Part shown: in pieces, positions 12,191-24,455 of the stretch
Layout: each line of letters starts with the position of its first letter
Position numbering within the stretch: position 1 is the stretch's first letter
NCBI GenBank assembly: GCA_032871835.1
Contig: CM065296.1
Location: 8,876,001-8,940,000, forward strand
From: Dipteronia dyeriana
Taxonomy: Eukaryota > Streptophyta > Magnoliopsida > Sapindales > Sapindaceae
Direction of reading: 5' to 3'
DNA length: 64,000 bases
Position numbers and translations under genes: made by a program
The notes under the pieces: generated by a model
Told to the model about the DNA's origin: nothing
The model's input: only the letters and a program-made list of their open reading frames with translations
The model's database searches: none

Positions 12191-13280
12191 GAAATTCATA
12201 AAAATATTTGACTTGTAAACTTATTCTAAATAGTATGTTTAATGAATTAATAGTAAATTTAGTAAATATTTAATAATATCTATCGATAATTAATTTGTCA
12301 AACATAAATACATATTATTAATTTACTCATTATCATGTTTAAAAGTTAACTTTTCCTCCAAATTGTTAACCAAATATGTAGTATCAATAATTTCCACCTA
12401 CTACTTTGATTTATTTTGACAATGTTATCACCGGATGTTGCTGAAGCGAAAAGAAACCGAATTAGACATTAATATGATTTTAAAAAGAAATCATTTGGTC
12501 TATTGAATGTGTAGCAAAGTATTTTGTAGTTTGGTTTTCCTTAATGAATCTTTTTATCTCAAAAATAAAAATCAATTAATGAATAAATATTTTCACAATT
12601 AATAATAAAATTCAAGAAAATTGATTTTAATAAAATTCTAAAATTGTCGATAGTTAATATAAAAATATTTTCCCCATTATCAATATTTCCTCTCAATTTC
12701 AGAAAAATATGTACATTAATAATATTAATATTTCCTCTCAATTTAGTAAAAAATTTAAATAATGTTAATAATATGTGTACTAAATCAATAATCAAGTTGA
12801 ACATTCCTCTCAACTCATATTTGTTGCTTGCGATAGTACTGGGAATGAACTATTTTTTTTATCCAATCCCATGTTTGGTGAGTCCAAGCAACTAAGACTA
12901 TGTTATCACAAACTGATTTTTATCCGGTTAGAAGATGATAAAATAAACTCTTCCAAATAAATTGGATTTTTTATCCCTTCACTAATTTATCGGCTCCTTT
13001 TCACTTTCACACATCCTCTCAAACTCAAATTCTCTCACAGCTGGAGCCAATCTTAACTTTAAGTGAACAAGTCAGGCCAGTAAGGGAGATAGTACAAAAC
13101 CAAGGAAAAAGCGACCTTGGGGTGACCTTATCCCGAGTCACCCCCAGGTTGCTATTGCCGCTTGAATGTCTCAACCCGAGACAATGTGTGTGTAAAGGTA
13201 AGCGATCTACAGGTCACTCTTTCCCTAAACAGTTAATAAAACAGCACCGTTTTTGTCTGAAAATACAAACATGGTTAAAT
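12191..13280. other. AT-rich intergenic DNA
   Basis: No gene is recognised. 12228-12345 is a dispersed repeat found again at 16330-16440. 12559-12895 has open frames on both strands only because stop codons are rare in the low-complexity sequence. 13060-13250 is less AT-rich but matches nothing I know. Confidence 0.5.
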
Positions 13281-13302
13281 GCTCAAAGCTAACCTAGATG
13301 GG

Positions 13303-13420
13303 GGGGTGAATAGGTTAGACACATTTTTCGACTCACAATATATACTCACAAGTAATCTAGAGGGACAAGCTTATGTCTGTTTATAAGGGAGTAGAAAAAG
13401 GTGTCTAACCTATTCACCCC
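13303..13420. repeat. Perfect 20-bp inverted repeat, 78-bp spacer
   Basis: ggggtgaataggttagacac at 13303-13322 is the exact complement of 13401-13420. The ggtgaataggtt motif is common at the ends of plant retroelement repeats, so this may be two abutting LTR ends in opposite orientation. That reading is inference. Confidence 0.75.
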
Positions 13421-13808
13421 ACCACCCCCAATATCAATTAAAGATACTTAATCAATATATAAAACATGTAAAGTGTGATATAAACAAGCAACCATCACAT
13501 ATACACAATTGATATTATAGTAAGGAAGTCAACTTACATATAAAGTTATATCCATAGTATTCAAGTAACAAATACAAATATAAGAGAGATAGGGATAGAG
13601 AAAAGTTGACACAAGATATAACGTGGTAAATCTCCGAAGAGGAAACATCCACAGATTAGCAACCACCGGCAAACAAAATCCGCTAGTAGATAAGACAAGT
13701 ACAATCTCTCAAGTGACCCCTTCACCTAGAAACTACCCTCATATCCTACTTATGAAGATGTCACCCTTTTGCTCAACATTCTGAGGCCTCACGCCTCACA
13801 CCTCTTGT

Positions 13809-14000
13809 CAAGACTTCATCGCTCACCTTTCCGGATCCTCACAACCCTAAGCAAGACTTCCTTGCTCACCCTTTCGGATCCTCACGACCCTAGGCAAGAC
13901 TTCCTTGCTTGAAAATCCGAGGTCTCCCACCTTTTACCAAGACTTCCATGCTCAACAACATAGGTCTCACACATATTGTCAAGACTTCCTTCTCACAAGG
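13809..14000 (+). repeat. 43-bp tandem array, 4-5 units
   Basis: caagactt starts units at 13809, 13852, 13895, 13938 and 13980, a very regular 42-43 bp period. Units 1-2 share cggatcctcac; units 3-4 share aggtctc. Confidence 0.85.
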
Positions 14001-14992
14001 CATCTAGGTGATCACGAATGCAAAACGCAAACAAGCTAGCAGCATAGAATGTTATGATCAACACATCTTATGGAAAATACTAGACATGAGCATGAATGCA
14101 TAAAACAAATGTAGTCTAGTCAATGATGCACGTTTAATCCATCTAGATCATGTAAGATATGTTCAACATTAATTACAACCTAGATACATGCATAGATCGA
14201 AAACTTGAGTCACAAGATATGTTCAATTAATACATAATCAAGTTTAAATCTCATATACCAAAAACATGCTAAAATAATGTGACAAAGTTATTTAGATTAA
14301 AGCAAGAGTTCTAGAGCATATTTCATATTCATAGATTCAAAAGAACACAAGCACATGTATTATAGAAAGATTTGGCCAAAGAGAACCTAATACATGTGAG
14401 GAACTATTTTTCACAAATTCAATCAATTAAAGATCATCAAATAGTCCTAGAATCAAAACTAGCACAATACAATCTCAAACATGTGAAAACATAGGCAAAA
14501 TCAAAATATAACTCAACATGTAAGATTTCAATTGAAACTCAACCTAGCTTTAAATGAGTTCAAAACTCAAATCAAAACAATCACAAGACACGTATATATA
14601 TGTTGAAGAAGAAAACCCAAGGCAATTGACCAAGTTTTAAAAGAAAACTTTGAGAGAAAATCAATACCTTAGTTGATTTGATGCAGTCCTGTTTTTGTGA
14701 GGTTAGACTCTAAAAACAACAATAAAACTAACTCAAACCTTTAGAGGAAAAATGGAGGATGAATAGACAAACAATCTGAACTTTGAATCACTCAAATCAA
14801 AGTTCAAATGAAAAAGTTATGGTGTTTAGAAGATGAGAAAATTTGGGAGAAAATTCGGGAGAAAATTCTGCACTCAAATTTTGAATCTCTTCTTAAACTG
14901 AAATGTGATAGGGAAGGGATATATAAAGGAGATGGAAAGAATGAGTGTGAAATGACCAAAAGGGACAAGAAGAAACCAAGATTACTTGCTGC

Positions 14993-15060
14993 CCGAGATG
15001 GCGCGTGGGCATCTCGGGATAGCAAGCCTTCTTGCCAGAGATGCTTACGCGCCATCTCGG
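14993..15060. repeat. 68-nt near-perfect hairpin
   Basis: ccgagatggcgcgt (14993-15006) is the exact complement of 15047-15060. Inside it gcatctc pairs with gagatgc across two possible G-U pairs, and gcaag pairs with cttgc around a 4-base loop. As RNA it would form one stem of about 28 pairs with one small internal bulge. It is far more GC-rich than its surroundings. It could be a small-RNA-type foldback or the remnant of an inverted duplication. Confidence 0.8.
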
Positions 15061-15520
15061 GAAGAAGAGCTTGGAGTTGTCTTTTTTTCCTTCGACTTCC
15101 CTTCTTGTTCTTCGACCGTTCTCTGGCCTCCAAACTCAAAATTTGAATCCGTTTACGGATTACAAACTGTAACTCTCTCACGGACATGGAAATATAAGAT
15201 ACTCAACCCAGAAAAATAATAATTCGACTCAATATACGAAGACGAAGACAATATATGCAACATGAGTTGAAAGTGTAGTATCTTTTGACTTAGAACTTGA
15301 ATTAGAAAGTATGAGTAACCAAAGTGTTTGGAACTCAATCAAGAATGATTTAAGACTAAACTCAAGTTCAATATCCATGTTATACAAACATTTACATATA
15401 CAAACACAAATCACACTAGAATGCAAACAACATAGAGATAGTCTCCAATCATGCATTTTTCCAAAGCATGTTATTTTCATACCAATGCATGAGCATTCAT
15501 CTTTAAGTGCGTGAATGTGT

Positions 15521-15630
15521 TATAAAAGGTGCACAACGATGCAGGGACACAAATGTATGAATTGTGTGTGTGCCTATAATGGTGCACAACTATGCAGGGA
15601 CACAAATGTATGAATTGTGTGTGTGTGCCT
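15521..15630 (+). repeat. 54-bp tandem duplication
   Basis: tataa...ggtgcacaac...gcagggacacaaatg occurs at 15521-15574 and at 15575-15630, each ending in a short gt microsatellite. Confidence 0.85.
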
Positions 15631-15800
15631 AAGCCTTGTAAGAGAAAGATAAGGTCTTAGTATACCTTTGTAGAACCATATTGCATCATTTCTCTTTGAA
15701 GACTTTGAACTTGCTTTGACTAGTTGTTCCTTTTTCTTTGAAGCTTGAATCATTATGAATCTAAACAACTAAACCATTATAAGTAAACATCATTTTGATA

Positions 15801-17200
15801 TGGAATTAATGCTAACACAATCTAAAACCTAACATTGTCAAAAACAACCTAAACAAAGCGGCCCCCGGATCGCCTTGAAGTTGCACATCACGAAAATTGA
15901 AATACAAACCCTAGGTCGTGGAAAGCAGTTTTAAACACAAACATTATCACCCAAAGCGCTCTCAAGCATTCCACAACGGTTCTTCTTCATCTCTAAAGGT
16001 AATCCTAACCAAATCTTCTAATCATAATTATAGAGATATGTTTTTATATAAATTCCATAACTTGACTATAGAAAGATATTTGTAATATCTTTTATAAACA
16101 CATTAAAAAAATCTTTATATCAATGGATTATCGGATTAACGATTTTTTAAGGGTGAACTCAAAATCGATCCATTATATTTCGTGTTTTAATAGGTTGATC
16201 CATTGACAACCCAATCCGATAAACTAGACCCACCAACCGTTATTTTCGAATGGGTTTGGGTCGTGTAAAATTTTGACAGGTGTATAATAAAGTACATATA
16301 TTAATTTAGTAAAAGCGTTGCATATTGGAAAAAGTATGTCTAATGAATTAATAGTAAATTTAGTTGATATTTAATAATATATTTCTATAATTAATTTGTA
16401 AAACATAAATAGATATTAATAATTTACTCATTATCATTATCTTGTCATTTAAGCTTAATTTGATTTAATTTGCTAAAGAAAATGACTATGAAGACATCTA
16501 TAATTAGAATTCATATTATCTACTAAGTTATTTATAGAATTCAGAATTCATATAATTTACTAATTTTTATGTCATTTGTACCATTGTTAGCATTAATTAG
16601 TTTTTGTTTTTAAATTGACACACATATGGGTCACATCAAGCACAACCCAAATTGCAATTACCCTCCCACCAAACTCTTCAGCCGATGATTTGAAAAATAT
16701 TCTCGGATCAGGTCCTCTATAAATTTTCTCGATGATTTGGATCTTTAATTAATTCTTACAAGAATGATTTAATTTGTTTGATTTTATGTTATTAAACTTC
16801 CTTGTTGATTTCACTTGACTACTTCAATTAATCATTGCATATTTGACGATTTGCTTGCTGCTTTGGGTGACAGCAACACTAGCCCTTCTGTTATGCTAAG
16901 GTATTTGACAATATAAACAACACGTCTTCGTTGCTACAAAATTAGATATTAATTTAATAACTATAAACTGAAACTTAATAGACCTGAAAAAACACCACAT
17001 CCTCTGCTTTGCATATGGTCTTTGTTGAGTATCATAAACTGTAGGCAACACTTGCACAAAATCTGAACTCATATATACTAAGAGGCAGCTTAAGAAAAAA
17101 TATATCAAACGAAATTATAATAATCAAATGGCAAAAATAAATTATAATAGATTAAAAATAAATGAAATTCGAAGTTGAATTTCTATAACTTTTACATGTA
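15801..17200. other. Intergenic DNA; dispersed repeat at 16330-16440
   Basis: 16330-16440 repeats 12228-12345 (shared taatgaattaatagtaaatt and actcattatcat blocks). A possible untranslated exon end (tctaaag followed by gtaatcc near 16000) is the only gene-like signal and is weak. Confidence 0.4.
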
Positions 17201-17329
17201 ATAACCAATTCAAGGTACACCAAAACACGAACAATTACTATATACATTACTGCTATTATGAGGAAACAAAATAAATATTGACACCACCCACAACATTTGA
17301 ACCTGAAGGCATCCACATCTCAAACCTTG

Positions 17330-17499
17330 AGTTATAAGCACCACCAAATCAAATGAACTTTTGATGGTGTCATATATGAGCAGAAAAGGCAAACATTCCC
17401 CAATTTCCTCACATATATCATTAGAGTCAAAACTTGCAGCACAAACAGAACATTTGCGATGACAACTTTCTGCAAGTGGTAGCGCTTTGTAATAACAAC
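17330..17499 (-). CDS. Possible internal exon of an unidentified minus-strand gene
   Basis: On the minus strand a pyrimidine-rich tract ending in ttcag at 17500 precedes an open frame. It is rich in cysteine and histidine (CHRKCSVCAASF, then CEEIGEC) and runs on to LIYDTIK. The Cys/His spacing could be metal-binding, but I do not recognise the family. The downstream end is not defined. It lies just beyond the Copia element from the candidate exon at 25485-25640, whose donor could be its splice partner. The assignment rests on splice-like signals and composition only. Confidence 0.35.
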
Positions 17500-17829
17500 C
17501 TGAAGAGGCAGAAACAATCTTTGTAATAAAGCATAAATGAAAGAAAACAGTATGCACAAAGATCTACTACACCAAATCACGATCTTCCCTTAGTAACATC
17601 TGAACTATGAATTAAACCAACAATTATCACCCTGGTATTTTATGGTGAGAAGGATTTTCAATAACCGATAGAGAAAACAAACTATTTTATTAATTTTTGT
17701 TTTCCTTTCTTCTGGATGAAAAATTCATGATATTACCACATGTTAATATCATTTGATAAATTCAATAACATTTTTTAAATGTTTTCAATCAGAGAGTGAA
17801 AATAATGTCATAAACACCGGTTCCTATTG

Positions 17830-17920
17830 AGTTAAACATCACACGGAAGCCAGTATAATAATATAATCTAAATGGCTAATTTACCTCTTTTGATCGGTCA
17901 AGGCAAATATTACACTTAAC
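17830..17920. repeat. Host segment duplicated on both sides of the Copia element (left copy)
   Basis: Matches 25430-25520 over about 80-90 bp (agaagccag...ataataatataatctaaatgg...ttacctcttttgatcggtca). Both copies contain the minus-strand splice donor (agag followed by gtaaat). Retroelement target duplications are normally 5 bp, so this is not a standard one. Confidence 0.85.
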
Positions 17921-17926
17921 AAAATT

Positions 17927-19622
17927 TGTTAGAAATTTTGTGACTAACTCTCAATTTGAAAGCAAAAATTGAGTATGATAAATTCCATAAAATTGGAAGA
18001 TTAAAGCATATTCGAATTCTCCTACTTGAGAACTTCGAAATGGTATACTCAAATTCACAAATGGTTAATGGGTGAATGAGAAATTGAGTCTCAAAGTGAA
18101 CCCATTGTGTAGGAATTAAAATGAATCTCATATTGCTTAGGGAAATCATTTATATGTAGTTTATAAGTGAATGTGTGATATGAGTTATCAACATGTGTGG
18201 CATAAGGCTCTCTCGCGCGCGCAGGGGAGGGGGGGTGCAAATCATGGACCCCGAACCTTCGAATGCACGACTCGTGTGTGGGCGCGACCTGTGGACATGG
18301 ATGCCTCTCCGATTGGACCGTGAGAGTCCAGTTGACCTTTTGCCACTTCCTTAAGTCAACATTTTTTATTGTGATGAATAAGGAAAGCTTTAATTGTTTG
18401 GATTCTAATTTCTTACTTGATCACTAAGAATACAGAATCGGTTTTAATTAGAAGTAAATCTCTTTTGAGAATATTATCTAATTAAATTATTTCCTTATTA
18501 AATCAAAAAACGAATTTAGCAAAATTAATCCCCAAAACTAGGGGTGGGCATGGTTCGGTTCGGTTCGGTTTTGACCAAAACAATATTGAACCGATATATA
18601 TTCGGTTTTTAAAAATGTGAATCGGTTTGAACTGTTTGAACTTGAAAACCGAATTGAACCGAACACCTTTATCTCGGTTCGGTTCGGTTCAATTCGGTTT
18701 TGGGCCTAATGGGTTTTAAAGGTTTTTTAATATGTTTTTTTTTATTTTTTAGGTTTTTAAATTGCATTTTTGGCATTTAGCCTTAAACTTTTTTAAGAAA
18801 GCATAATATGTAAAAATTAATTTAAACAAAATACAATCCAATTTTGAATCCAAATCTAAAATTTCAATCATATTCGGTCTACATACTCAATCAAAATATA
18901 AAATCATCATAACTTCTATAAATATAAGTACAAAAAATGTCGTATATATATGTAGTCCAAAAATAAAACATCATCAACAAACAATCCATAATAAAATTAA
19001 ACCTCACAAAATAATTAATTAAGACAATTCGATCAATTCGGTTCGGTTCGGTTTTGTATGTCCAAAACCGAAACCAAACCGAATTCAATTTGGTTTTTAA
19101 ATTTCAAATCGGTTTGAACCGAATAGAAACTATGAACCGAACCAAACACCCTTTTTTGGTTCGGTTCGGTTCGGTTCGGTTCAATTCGGTTTCAGTTTCG
19201 GTTTCGGTTTCGGTTTCGGTTTTTATGCCAACCCCTACCCAAAGTCCTAGTGCTTCGGTTTGGCTATTTAAAAGCCATAGTATTCCGTTCATAAAGTGAA
19301 CCTACCGAAATACACTTAATTTCGAGCAACCGAATTCCTATTATTCTTCTCTGTTTTTTTAGTAATTTTAAACTTGGTTTGAGTTCGTTGGTAGTTGTTG
19401 GTGCTTACGTCTACCACTATTGAACCGTTATATCCTGAGAGACAATCGCCTAATACACATACGGTATTGCCATACGAAATTGTCTTAAGGACACCATGTG
19501 AAACATGGGTCTCGGTTCATACACTGTTTTCTAACGTGTTGTTTTCTTGTGTTGTTTTCTTGTGTTGTTACTTTATGTTTCCAGATACCTACCAGGTTTG
19601 TTATTTGGAATTACGATTTACA
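17927..19622 (+). repeat. Copia 5' LTR (interrupted by hAT)
   Basis: Collinear with 24456-25428 except for the hAT insertion at 18539-19237. A TATA-like ctatttaaaag lies near 19262, with the match in the 3' LTR near 25082. Confidence 0.85.
18539..19237. mobile_element. hAT-type MITE with 8-bp target duplication (copy 2, nested in LTR)
   Basis: The left end is taggggtgggcatgg; the complement of the right end is taggggttggcata. It is flanked by cccaaaac (18531-18538) and cccaaagt (19238-19245), 6 of 8 matching. The 3' LTR gives the empty site: ctcaaaac is followed directly by cctagtgc there. The subterminal regions are arrays of ggttcggttcgg and ggtttc. It belongs to the same family as 10797-11380, sharing ends and the ttttgggcctaatggg block. 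There is no transposase. Confidence 0.92.
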
Positions 19623-19739
19623 ATCTTAAGACAATTTTCGAAAAAAAAAAATCTTTTTAAAAACGTTTCCTTCTTCAAACTTTCTAGTATCAGAGTTCTG
19701 GTTCAGATCGTAACGGACTTGAAAAAAAAAACACTTGTT

Positions 19740-20915
19740 CGGTTTTTAACTGTGGAAATCGGGTTCTTTGAAACACTTATTTCAATTTCGAATATACCGT
19801 ATCTGTGGAAGTCGGGTTCTTTGAAACACTGATTCCAATTTTGATAAATAACATTAATCTGTGGAAATTGGGTCTATTATTAGACACTGGTTTCGAAATC
19901 AACTGTGATTTAAATTTTGTAATCGGGGTCTGTAATATCAGAAACTGATTGTGATTTCCATTGAGAAATCTAGAATCTATTGTTGATTCACTTATTAGAT
20001 ATCAATTGATATCGGTACTGTCATATAATATATATGATATTTTTGTGATTATAAGAGTATATCGGTTGTACACATGAGTTGTGTAAATATTTGATATTTC
20101 AGAGATATAGAATTGTAGTCTATATTTGATAAAACCGAAATAAAAAGATTATATATTTATATAATCTGGTACAAACCAGTTTAGATACATATATGGACGA
20201 ATATATATGTTTAGTTCAGCACTGGGTTATACCAGTGGTATATTTTAGAGTATTATATGTCACTGTTATACCTATTATATGTCAGCATGTTTGATTTATT
20301 GGCAAAAACATACTGGTTGATGTATCAATAATTTTGGATTACTGATAATTGTGAAACTAAAATACAATCTAGTGTATTGGCTGATATCAAGGTTTGATAT
20401 CAGTGTTTCATAAGAATACTCTATTATTGTTTGATATCAATATTGATATCAATGTGATGTGATGCCAATCGAGTTTACTTTTGGTAAATTGATAATATTG
20501 TTATATAATATAACATGAAGTAGCAACACTATTTATAAATATACATATTATATTTAAAGTGTCAGAACAGCGTTTGATACACAATATATTACACCGGTGG
20601 ATGTGTGCTGATATTGGTGTTGCTTTATTTATAAAATATTGGTTTTACGTTACCAGTGTTTCATATTCCGTATTTTTTAAATCAATTAATTGATAAACAA
20701 ATACTACATCTGTGTGATATATTAGTTATAGTTATATAAATAAGATTATACGTACCGATTATTTATATTTCAAAGGTTAAAATTATATTAGTGTATTTAT
20801 ATATTATAATTGATACATATTAACATACTAATTTGATATATCAGCGTTGGATATATCGTTATAAATATCTTTATGATATATATTAATGGTTCTAAAAATA
20901 TTTGATTTGGTTTCA
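19740..20915 (+). other. Copia leader: 52-bp tandem repeat and AT-rich tract
   Basis: ctgtggaa(a/g)t(c/t)ggg recurs at about 19752, 19803 and 19860. The rest, to 20915, is AT-rich with repeated tgatatca palindromes. Non-coding. Confidence 0.6.
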
Positions 20916-21059
20916 GTTGTGAACTCGAGTGTGGCTCAAGAGACTCCGGTGGTCAACTCAATTGTGGATCAGTTGACCGACCGAATGGTTAATCCTTTTA
21001 TGGGTTAAATGAATATTCAAACGGTGAATTCGTTTGTCTCCGGTTTCAGTTATGATGAA

Positions 21060-21430
21060 CCGTATGGAGAAACAAAAGAAATTCAGTGGTATGAATTTCA
21101 AAAGATGGCAACAAAAGATGTTGCTCTGACTGACCACATTGAATCTTGCGAGATTCTTAATTGATGAGGCTCCTAAGGCTAACAGTGGTAACGAGTTGAA
21201 TGTTTGATCTCCTTCTAATATTTTGGGGCCAACTGTGGCAACATCAACTCCGGCCATCAACTCATTCATAAGAAATATGGCAGATATGGTGATAAGCCAG
21301 AATGTGAGTCATGAGAATGTTCTAATGAATCTAGTAAGGTTCTTGACTGAAAATGCTCTTAAACCCAATAGCGGTGAAGAGTGAGATATTCAGGTATGGA
21401 ATGCTATTGATGCATGGAATCACTCAGATT
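21060..21430 (+). pseudogene. Copia gag remnant
   Basis: A frame around 21077-21115 reads KKFSGMNFKRWQQKML, the conserved N-terminal motif of Copia gag capsid proteins. It is followed by LTTLNLARFL after a stop, and a later frame contains NAIDAWNHSDF. Stops and frame shifts separate the pieces. The nucleocapsid zinc knuckle and the protease are not visible; they are apparently lost in a deletion before 21560. Confidence 0.65.
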
Positions 21431-21599
21431 TTGTGTCACAATTACATACTGAACGGGCTGTCAGATTCGCTATTCTTCAAAGAAAACAGTCAAAGAATTG
21501 TAATACAAAACTGAGGATATTGGATCCAAAAGGTTTGTTGTATGCCGGTTTTTTTATTACAAGATGAGGGACTCCATAACAGTTATGGGTCTAATCCAA

Positions 21600-22285
21600 G
21601 AGCTTCAAGTGAGTCTACATAAGATTCATGCCGAAAGGATGACCCTAAATGAAACCTTCTGGTGGCTATTGTCACTAAGAAGCAACCAAGGTGGTGAGTA
21701 TGAAGCACCATTTGATGAATTTTATGCACCACATCAGCAAAACAGATTTTCTAAATGGAAAGATCATTCCTTGAAAGAGATGATGAATGCAATGCTGATA
21801 AGTTCTGGAGTGCCTCAGAACATGTGGGGTGACGTTATATTATCTAGCAATTACCTTTTAAACAAGGTACCCTGAAAGAAAGAAAACAAGACCCCATATG
21901 AACTATGGAAAGGAAGAAAGTCTTCCTATAAATTCTTACGAATGCGGGGATGTCTTGCTAAACTAGCCATACCTATACCTAAGAAGGTGAAAATAGGTCC
22001 GAAAACTGTTGACTGTATTTTCATTGGATATGCATAAAACAGTAGTGCTCATCGATTCTTGGTCTATAAATCTGACATATCAGATATACACAAAAACACG
22101 ATAATGGAATCTAGAAATGCAATGTTCTTTGAACATGTATTTCCATATAAATCCAGTGATGAAGCAAGTTCGTCAAAATGAACACATGCTGATAGTTGTG
22201 AGGACCAAGAACAAGGAAATGAAGTAGATGAAGAACCTAGACGTAACAAAAGAGCAAGTACGGAAACATCTTTTGGTCCAGATTT
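21600..22285 (+). pseudogene. Copia integrase remnant
   Basis: 21660-21875 encodes the end of the integrase core (RSNQGGEYEAPF, then LKEMMNAMLISSGVPQNMWG). A stop follows at the junction with KTPYELWKGRK and the GPKTVDCIFIGYA block. The zinc-binding N-terminus and the first catalytic Asp are absent; stretches of the core are degenerate. At least two more in-frame stops occur between 22030 and 22180. Confidence 0.8.
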
Positions 22286-22286
22286 T

Positions 22287-23870
22287 ATGATCTATTTGCT
22301 AGAAGGTGAACCTCGAACTTTCAAAGAAGCGGTAAGCTCTTCAGAAGGACTCTTGTGGAAAGAGACAATTAAGAGCGAAATTGATTCCATCCTTCAAAAT
22401 CATACTTGGGAATTAGTGGATCTTCCTCCGCGATGTAAACCGCTAGGATCCAAATGGATTTTCAAAATAAAGATGAAAGCAAATGGATCAATTGATAAGC
22501 ATAAGGCTAGACTTGTAATTAAAGTTTACAATCAACGAGAAGGTCTAGACTACTTTGATACATATTCGCCTGTAACGAGAATAACCTTCATTAGAATGAT
22601 ACTTGTAATCGCAGCTTTTCGAAATCTTGAAGTACATCAAATGGATGTAAAAACGGCTTTCTTAAATGGAGATTTAGATGAAGAAATTTACATTGAACAA
22701 CCTGAGGGTTTTTCTGCTCCAGGACAATGAAAGAAAGTCTGTAAATTGGTGAAGTCTTTATATGGTTTAAAGTAAGCACCAAAATAATGGCATGAGAAAT
22801 TTGACAATGCTATAATGCAAAATGGATTTAAGATCAACGAATGTAACAAATGTGTTTATGTCAAGGACATAGAAAATAGCTATGTCATTATGTGCCTTTA
22901 TGTTGATGGCATGCTCATTGTTGGTAGTGATGATTAAATGGTCAAATCTACCAAGGATATGTTGAAATCAAGATTTGATATGAAAGATATGGGACCAACT
23001 GATGTAATGTTGGGAATGAAAATCTCAAGGACATCTAACGGACTCATACTAAGTCAATCACACTACATTGACATGATTCTTGAGAAATTCAACAAAAATG
23101 ATTCTGGAATTTCTAAAACACCAGTAGATATAAATCTACATCCATCCAAGAATAAGGGTAGGAACATCTCTCAACTAGAATATTCTCGAGTGATAGGAAA
23201 TCTGATGTACTTAACAAGTTGTACAAGACCAAACATAGCTAATGCAGTCAGCAAATTAAGCAGATACACGAGTAATCCATGAGCCGATCACTGGAAAGGA
23301 ATAGTAAGAGTACTGAAGTACTAAAGTACTGAAGTACTTACGATTCACTCGTAATCATGGACTGCATTATACCAGATATCCAGCGATCCTAGAAGGACAC
23401 ATTGATGCTACCTGGATATCTGATATGAAGGATTCAAAATCCACTAGTGGGTATATGTTCACACTAGGTGGTGCAACGGTATCTTGGAAATCCTCAAAAC
23501 AAACATGTATAGCCAGATTCACCATGGAATATGAGTTTATAGCATTAGATAATTGTGGTGAGGAGGCTGAATGGCTACGCCAATTCTTAAAAGATATTCC
23601 AAGATGGCCAAAGCCTGTGCTGGCGATTTGCATTCACTGTGATAGTCAATCAACAATAGGAAGAGCACAGAGAAACATGTATAATGGGAAGTCTAGACAT
23701 ATACGTTGAAGACATAATACTATTAGACAATTAATCTCAACTGGGGTTATCACTATTGACTATGTAAGGTCAAAAGATAACATAGCGGATCCGCTAACTA
23801 GAGGGTTAAATAGAGAATTAGTTGAGACATCATCAAGAGGAATGAGACTAAAGCCCATTAGATAAAAGAT
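22287..23870 (+). pseudogene. Copia reverse transcriptase and RNase H remnant
   Basis: Open blocks at 22287-22730, 22938-23282 and 23425-23709 carry Copia RT and RNase H motifs in order: SKWIFKIKMKANGS, the QMDVKTAFLNGDL catalytic block, the box with YVDG where families have YVDD, then [20 protein letters not shown] and DNIADPLTRG near the end. Stops occur near 22728, 22770, 22935, 23281 and 23708. A small tandem repeat of agtactgaag/agtacta at about 23310-23340 disrupts the linker. Loss of the second catalytic Asp in YVDD plus the stops makes it non-functional. Confidence 0.9.
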
Positions 23871-24455
23871 CGATACAATGGACACCCAACCTAGTTGACT
23901 AGATATCCCAAGATCTAGGTTTAATGGGACAACCAAGTTGTAAGACTCAGTTGGATCACTGTGGGGGCTACCCTCAAGTCCATTTCTATGATGAAACAGT
24001 GATGCCCGTAGAGAAAATGTTAAAATATGGTTTTTAATGATTCTTATGTGTCAAAATTCCTAGCTATGGAAATCCGAGCAGAGTAAAGCGGGTTACTCTT
24101 AATTAAAAAATCACATATGTGAGAGAGAAGTGGGCCGCGTCTAAAGAGAATAGTGAAGGGCTATATTCTCCAGAGACTCTCACAGAACCATGCGCATGTT
24201 CATGGCCAAAACGAACATAAAAATGAGAACCAAATCGGGTCTGGAAGATATCTGTGTAAAATGTGTGATCGTTTACACAAAACGGCAGAACAGTTTAAGG
24301 ATATCGCATCTATTGATCAGCCAGTAAAGTAAGCATACCTTTACAAGGGAAGGTTCAAAGGGTAACACCTATCTATCCTATGCAGGTTTCAACCGTTTGA
24401 ACTTACCAAACATCTTCTTTGTGTCTCATAGGTCAATTTCATTTATGTGGGGGAT

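Larger units (their letters stand above)
13421..15800. mobile_element. Unclassified retroelement-like or repetitive DNA
   Basis: Non-coding repetitive-looking sequence bounded on the left by the 13303-13420 inverted repeat. It holds the 43-bp tandem array, the hairpin and a 54-bp duplication, all listed separately. An acacaagatataacgtgg block near 13610 is of a kind often seen in Copia LTRs. No terminal duplication could be established, so the class is uncertain. Confidence 0.35.

Noticed and set aside
14804..15187. Overlapping open frames on both strands around 15000
   Set aside because: They span the hairpin and low-complexity sequence, overlap each other on opposite strands and resemble no protein family.
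19054..19299. Open frame over the ggttcgg/ggtttcgg region
   Set aside because: It translates the subterminal repeats of the hAT MITE and crosses its boundary.
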